Shown in pieces: positions 59,302-64,000 of a stretch of 64,000 bases of DNA (position 1 is its first letter; the number at the start of each line of letters is the position of its first letter). The DNA lies in the NCBI RefSeq assembly GCF_014633365.1, contig NC_068350.1, forward strand, positions 9,463,922-9,527,921, in the 5' to 3' direction. Position numbers and translations under genes: made by a program. The stretch is from Diospyros lotus (taxonomy: Eukaryota > Streptophyta > Magnoliopsida > Ericales > Ebenaceae). The notes below the pieces were generated by a model. The model saw only the letters and a program-made list of their open reading frames with translations, was not told the origin of the DNA and did not search any database.

Positions 59302-61830
59302 TAATAGAAACAGAAGAAAGGCTCGAAACAAAAGCACTATAAGCAGGTGACAAACGGTCATAACACAAAAAGTTATAAAGAGGATGTGGATTGCAAGTAA
59401 ACCGTGTACCTTTACGGAGTGCAATAGGAAGGCTATCGGGCTCAGGATCCATGGCAGGAGTGACCACTGACGGGGAGAGTGAGTCAGGAGAGTCGCAGTC
59501 AAGAGGAATGCCGGTGCCAAGAGCAAGATGAGGACGACGGTGATAAGTAAGAAGTGGAGGATCCGGGGAGTGCGGACCGAAAGATGGAAGTGGAGGGTCC
59601 ACCGAGGAGATAGACGGAGCTGATAAGGGCAACGGGAGAGAAGGAATAGGCAATACATGGTCAAGACGCTGTGAATCAGGCTGAGCAACCGAGAAGAAAA
59701 ACTGTTGTTCAAAAAATGTGACGTCAGCAGACATAAGATAGCAGTTCAACTCATGAGAGTAACACTTATAACCTTTCTGCAACCGGGAGTAACCGAGGAA
59801 AATACACTTCAAGGATTTGGCAACAAGTTTATCCTGTCCCGATCAAAAGGAATGCATAAAACAGATACATCCAAATACACGAAGGGGAACAGAATAAAAG
59901 GGCTGGGAGGGGAACAAAAGAGAGTGAGGAATGTTGTCCTTTAACACTGAAGATGGCATGCGATTGATTAGATAACACGCAGTAAGAACAGCATCTCCCC
60001 AGAATTTGGTGGGAAGATTGGCATGTAAAAGTAGTGTTCGTGCAATTTCAATGAGATGGCGATTTTTACGCTCAGCAACACCATTTTGTTGAGGTATATA
60101 AGGACAAGAAGATTGATGCAGAATGCCACGAGTAGTTATGAAAGTAGTAAATTGAGAAGAAAAGTACTCATGAGCATTATCACTACGTAAAGTACGTATA
60201 GAAACTTCAAACTGTGTTTTTATTTCAGCAGTGAATGTCTGAAAGACAGAAAACAACTCAGACCGACTCTTCATGAGAAACAACCAAGTGCAGCGAGAAA
60301 AGTTATGAATGAAAGTAACAAAATATGAGAAACCATGAGTAGAATTGACACGACTAGGCCCCCATACATCAGATTGCACAAGAGAAAATGGAGCCTCAAC
60401 CCTATTATTGACACAACTAGAAAAAGAACTACGTGCGTGTTTACCACGCTGACATGACTCACAATCAAAAATAAACAACGATGACAAACTAGGAACTAAT
60501 TTCTTCAATTTGGAAAGGCTGGAATGACCAAGACGAGAGTGGAGAAGATTTAGGGAAGCAGCACTGGTGCAAGCCATCAGCATAGCAAGATGATAGTGAC
60601 CCTGTAACTCACACCCGACGCCAATCGTCCGCCCCGTACCCTGGTCCTGTACACAAACAGAGGTAAGAGTGAAAATGACTGAGCAATTAAATGTTTTAGT
60701 AAGCTGGCTAACTGAAATCAAATTGAAAAGATTGTCAGGGACATAAAAAACCGAATTTAAAGATAAAGACAAAGTGGGTGTGGTTTGGCCTATCCCTTTA
60801 ACTGCAGTTTTGGTGCTATCAGCCAGGGTAACTGTATCAGAATAAGTAAGTGAAGAGAAAAAAAGTTGATTACCACACATATGATCAGTGGCGTCAAAAT
60901 CTATAATCCAAGGACCAAGAGATGGGCTTTTAGCAATGCAAGCAACGGGATTACCAGGATGAGACTGCTGGGTGGCCTGAAACTTCAAAAAGACATCATA
61001 CTTAGCTGCAAACATAGGTATCAATTGTGAACCCAGTGCAAATTGGGCAGAACTAAGATCACTCTGGAATGCATGAGCTACACAGGTAGATGATGTAGGC
61101 AGAGCAGCTGGCCGACCATGTTTCTTCCAACACTTGTCCTCAAGATGATCTAGTTTCTTACAAAAGGTGCACTGTGGACGTGGCCGATTATTATTATGGC
61201 CTCTATTTCTTCCTGAGTGAGAAGCTTGAGACACAAGGGCTAAAGATTCGGCTGGAGGAACAACATGAGAAGAAGAGGACATACCATGTGCATCGATCAT
61301 GTTCAGCAACCTTTTAAAAGAGTCCTTCATGGTAGGATTAGTGGAGCTGGTCAAGATTTGATGCCTGATGGCATCAAATTCTGTTTTAGACCGGAAAGAG
61401 CAATAACCATAAAAAACTTCTCTCTTTGAGCAACCTGTTCTGTCTTAGTTGTAGAAATGGGAAGAAGAGCATCAAATTCTTGCATGAGAGCCCGAACCTG
61501 TCTCAAATAAGATTCCATGGACGACTCTTGCTTCAGATTCTTAATATTAGAGACCATAGTGTACAAACGTTGGATGTCATTCATATAATATTCTTCAGCT
61601 TCCTTCCACATGTCAACACAAGTTTCAAATGAGCGAAAGAGCTGCATGATGGATGGATCAATAGACTGCCATAGGAGGATGCATAATTGGGTATCAACTT
61701 GTTCCCATCTAGCCCGATTGGCTTCCGGCACACTTTCAGCCTTTGTGGTAAGATGATCGGCTTGGCCTTGCCTTTTGAACCATATTTTGACAGAGGCTAC
61801 CCGTGAGAGATAATTAGCAGATCCTATCAA
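59302..61830 (-). pseudogene. Copia B gag, protease and integrase frames
   Basis: Gag starts in the 61351-61830 frame. A 503-codon frame (59843-61354) then holds, in order, the CCHC knuckle CTFCKKLDHLEDKC (about residues 62-75), a protease site WIIDFDATDHM where the catalytic D-S/T-G is replaced by D-F-D, the HHCC zinc region HSRLGH with CESCQRGKH, and the integrase core with QSDVWGPSR and RSDNAHEYF plus PQQNGVAERKNRHL. The frame shifts near 59850; the carboxyl integrase part continues at 59282-59812 (CIFLGYSRLQKGYKCY) up to the hAT insertion. The lost protease motif implies an inactive element. Confidence 0.9.
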
Positions 61831-62266
61831 CTTGATAGTGGTGATATTGGCTCTTCCGAGATTAGGGACAGTAAAGGACTAAGAGGCAGCAGGGGCAACA
61901 CGTGCGGTTGCGGAAGTAGCACCAACAGAAACTACATCACTGAGGTCAGACATAGCGAGAATTTGACACTGGGAATAGGCCTAGGGAAGGAAAACGAGCT
62001 GATCTGGAGAAGCCAGGAGAAAATGGCCGGCGGATGCACCTGCGCATGGGGGTGTACAAGGGCGCATGGGAGCTCTGGCGGCTACGATTTTCCTACAGCA
62101 ATTCAGCTTTAAGGCGACGAAACCTAGAGTAGGGTCGGTTCCAACAAACGACGATCAGTTCCAGCGTGAACAGTGACGATGAAGAGAGAAAACTAGGGTT
62201 TGAAGGTTGTTGGAAAAAGATACGTAGCGGTAGCTAGGGTTTTTCTCACCAGTAGCTCTGATACCA

Positions 62267-62449
62267 TGTGAGAAAACAATTATGAGAGAAAAACCCAAGA
62301 GATTAGTCTTTTAGTGTGTTATTTATAATAGGCACAACGGGCCTAATAACCTATGGGCTTAGCCTAATTACACATAGCTACAACAAATAAATAAATAAAA
62401 ACACATACAACAATATGCAATATATCTAATTATGCTAATAATTCTAATA
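62267..62449 (-). repeat. Copia B 5' LTR
   Basis: 183 bp. It differs from the 3' LTR by eight substitutions, all transitions, and one 13-bp deletion at a short aaccta repeat. Confidence 0.93.
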
Positions 62450-62454
62450 TTTAC

Positions 62455-62977
62455 CATATTCTGAACACTCCCAGACCTTTTCTTCAAGGATATCCAATTG
62501 TTGCCATTGTTGAGTTAGGGCATTGAAGTAGTCTGTCACGAACAGCTCGCTTTGTCGTAGCTCATGCAACACACTTTTTATTCCAAAGATCTCCGAGGTG
62601 TTGTCAACATTGGAATAAGTTTCCTTGACTGCACCCCATATTTCCTTTGTTGTTTTGTAATACATAAATTCTGATCTATTTCATTCATGTTGGAATTTAT
62701 CAGTCATGGCATGACCATACTATTTTCTACCTTCCAAATCTTGAAGGTAGAATCGGTTTCTTGAGGTTGTACAGCAAGTCCAGTGAGGTAATCCTCCTTG
62801 CCTCTCCCACAAATGAATAGCATGATAGATTGCGACCATTGGATGAAGTTCTGACCGTTCAACTTGTGCCCAGTAGTCTAAAGAATAGGGCCTTCAGGAA
62901 GACTAGGAATTGGTGCTAGTACTCCTCTAGATCCGGACAATACTTCAAAAACCAAGTTCTCGCCTCCACTAGCCATG
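62455..62977 (-). pseudogene. Copia C gag amino-terminal part
   Basis: Begins MASGGENLVFEVL at 62977 on the minus strand and continues to WECSEYGKY at 62455. The gag core YYKTTKEIWGAVKETYSNVD lies at 62444-62665. It continues on the far side of Copia B at 56302-56400. Confidence 0.82.
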
Positions 62978-63124
62978 GTGGCTTATTCGGATAGGATCAA
63001 TGTTTCAGATTAAACTGCTCTGATACCATGAAGAATTTGGAGAATAATGAACTTCACTATCTTCCTTTGACCGAGTAGTACAATTATATAAAAGTAAGAA
63101 CTTCAAATACAGCTTAGAAAACTA

Positions 63125-63198
63125 TACAATTTAGGAGACTACAACAACAATAACAACATATCTAGTCTTTATCCCACTAATACAATTTAGGAGACTAC
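63125..63198. repeat. Two direct copies of an 18-bp sequence
   Basis: The sequence tacaatttaggagactac occurs at 63125-63142 and 63181-63198, just at the outer edge of the Copia C LTR, followed by a run of A. It may mark a local duplication or the insertion boundary. Confidence 0.75.
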
Positions 63199-64000
63199 TA
63201 AAAAAAAAAAAAAAAAGAAGGTTGACTTTCATCAATGATTCCATAGGATTAGAAAATCCTCCTCAGTTCCTAAATTAGGAAACAAAGCAAAGCAACCAGG
63301 ATTCTACACCATCAAAAAACAACAAAAAGATTACACGGGAGCAAAAGGCATGTGCCTTGCACCTCATGGTGAGGCATACCTTAGCACTTAGGCGGGCACC
63401 TCAAACAAAGAGGTGCCCTTAGCTAAGCATTGAGCCTAAGCCTGGCTCCTTTGACAACTATATTAGGATACACATTTTAAAGTTATGGGTAAATTGGATG
63501 GTCAAAAACATTTATATATAAACGTTTATATATAATACATACTGTATGATGTTTCAACAAGAAACTATGAACATTTAGGGGTATGACTCAAATTACCCGA
63601 TGGGGTTAGGGTTGGGGATGGGGGGAGGAGATTTCAATTTCCACTCCATCTAAGAGGCTAGCATATTCAAGCTTTTTCTTGAACCACTGTCCAATTTGGT
63701 AAAGGGCCAATATATTGCAAAACCTAACCCATGTCATATATGATGAACACAGTTACAGTAGAGAAAATAGAAGACCATGTAATATTATGTGCACAAAGAC
63801 GCATATGCATTTCAGCCCACCGAGTCCCAGAAAAAAACATATAAAAGACATGGTTTAAGAGAAATGGAAGAACTTTATGCAAGCAATACATAATCAGCCA
63901 AAAACAATATCATGCATTGAATAAATCTGCATATAGCAATGAGAATCTCACATTTCATACCACTAATTCTTATTCATATATTTCTTGCATGATGATAAGG
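63199..64000. other. Right edge, no gene recognised
   Basis: A poly-A run at about 63199-63216 is followed by A+T-rich DNA. At about 63335-63470 a GC-richer piece ends with ctcctttgacaactat, the terminus type of the hAT family described above, with AGGTGC/GGCAC-rich inner sequence. It may be a small degraded relative, but no left terminus or target duplication was found. No RNR1 exon was recognised here. Confidence 0.45.

Larger units (their letters stand above)
56401..62449 (-). mobile_element. Copia B, nearly complete Ty1/copia element (6.05 kb)
   Basis: A perfect 5-bp duplication tttac flanks it (56396-56400 and 62450-62454). LTRs are 56401-56596 (3') and 62267-62449 (5'). The primer site TGGTATCAGAGC directly follows the 5' LTR and the purine tract TTGAGGGAGAG precedes the 3' LTR. 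Gag, protease, integrase, reverse transcriptase and RNase H follow in order on the minus strand. The polyprotein is broken by a hAT element (58139-59293) and several stops. It is the best preserved retrotransposon in the window, but the protease site is also altered (see the polyprotein entry). Confidence 0.95.
52641..63150 (-). mobile_element. Copia C, outer Copia element with nested solo LTR and Copia B
   Basis: On the minus strand, from the high end: a short LTR (about 63023-63150), primer site TGGTATCAGAGCAG (about 63009-63022), gag start MASGGENLVFEVLSGS near 62977, and gag to 62455. There it is split by Copia B (56401-62449), continues at 56302-56400 and is split again by a solo LTR (53960-56296). 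It resumes with PLPNVQEAFSEV near 53950, then the CCHC knuckle, protease and integrase to 52641, where Copia A enters. Downstream pol and the 3' LTR are not found. The LTR's outer edge is uncertain. Confidence 0.82.

Noticed and set aside
63600..63720. Short minus-strand stretch resembling a terminal coding exon (…QYIGPLPNWTVV…)
   Set aside because: Only about 20 codons, no family recognised, acceptor ambiguous; too weak to call and not RNR1-like as far as I can judge.

Overview
The window is nuclear DNA from a flowering plant, most likely a eudicot. It is A+T-rich, has spliced genes with GT-AG introns, carries a plant-type tRNA-Lys gene, and is dominated by plant LTR retrotransposons and small DNA transposons. 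Only three host genes are well supported: tRNA-Lys(UUU), a complete three-exon alpha-expansin, and the 3' half of RNR1, an organellar RNase II/R-type exonuclease gene. The exact species cannot be told from the sequence.

Layout. 1-16 kb is mostly intergenic, with non-autonomous DNA elements: an inverted-repeat cluster near 0.8-1.2 kb, a foldback at 8.6 kb, and two hAT-type elements with 8-bp target duplications at 10.67-11.21 and 12.24-13.15 kb. The tRNA gene is at 11.75 kb. The minus-strand expansin lies at 16.3-17.8 kb with a promoter region up to about 18.1 kb. A decayed minus-strand Copia element occupies about 20.5-27.5 kb; one of its LTRs is split by a hAT element. A Mutator-like inverted-repeat element is at 28.1-28.5 kb. 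Seven RNR1 exons run from 36.97 down to 30.98 kb, with a Tourist-like MITE in the last intron.

From 37.47 kb to about 63.15 kb there is a nest of retrotransposons roughly 26 kb long. In order it holds: a chromodomain Ty3/gypsy remnant; two plus-strand Copia 3' fragments; minus-strand Copia A, interrupted by a 3.4-kb non-autonomous LTR element and by a 2.5-kb gag-only gypsy derivative; and minus-strand Copia C, interrupted by a 2.3-kb solo LTR and by a nearly complete Copia B, which is itself broken by a second hAT copy. Most of the nested insertions can be delimited to the base by target-site duplications. No further RNR1 exon was recognised in or beyond the nest, so the 5' half of RNR1 is either beyond the window across a very large intron or has been separated from it.

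The most notable item is the non-autonomous LTR element at 45706-49082. It has identical 5-bp target duplications, a primer-binding-like site and a purine tract, lacks pol, and carries an exon-like fragment of a Mei2-like RNA-binding protein gene, including the start of its first RRM. It looks like host gene capture by an LTR retroelement. Two other small DNA elements (12.24-13.15 and 28.13-28.50 kb) also carry GC-rich internal segments that resemble captured host sequence. The host genes do not form a visible pathway: expansin acts in the cell wall, RNR1 in organelle RNA processing and tRNA-Lys in translation.
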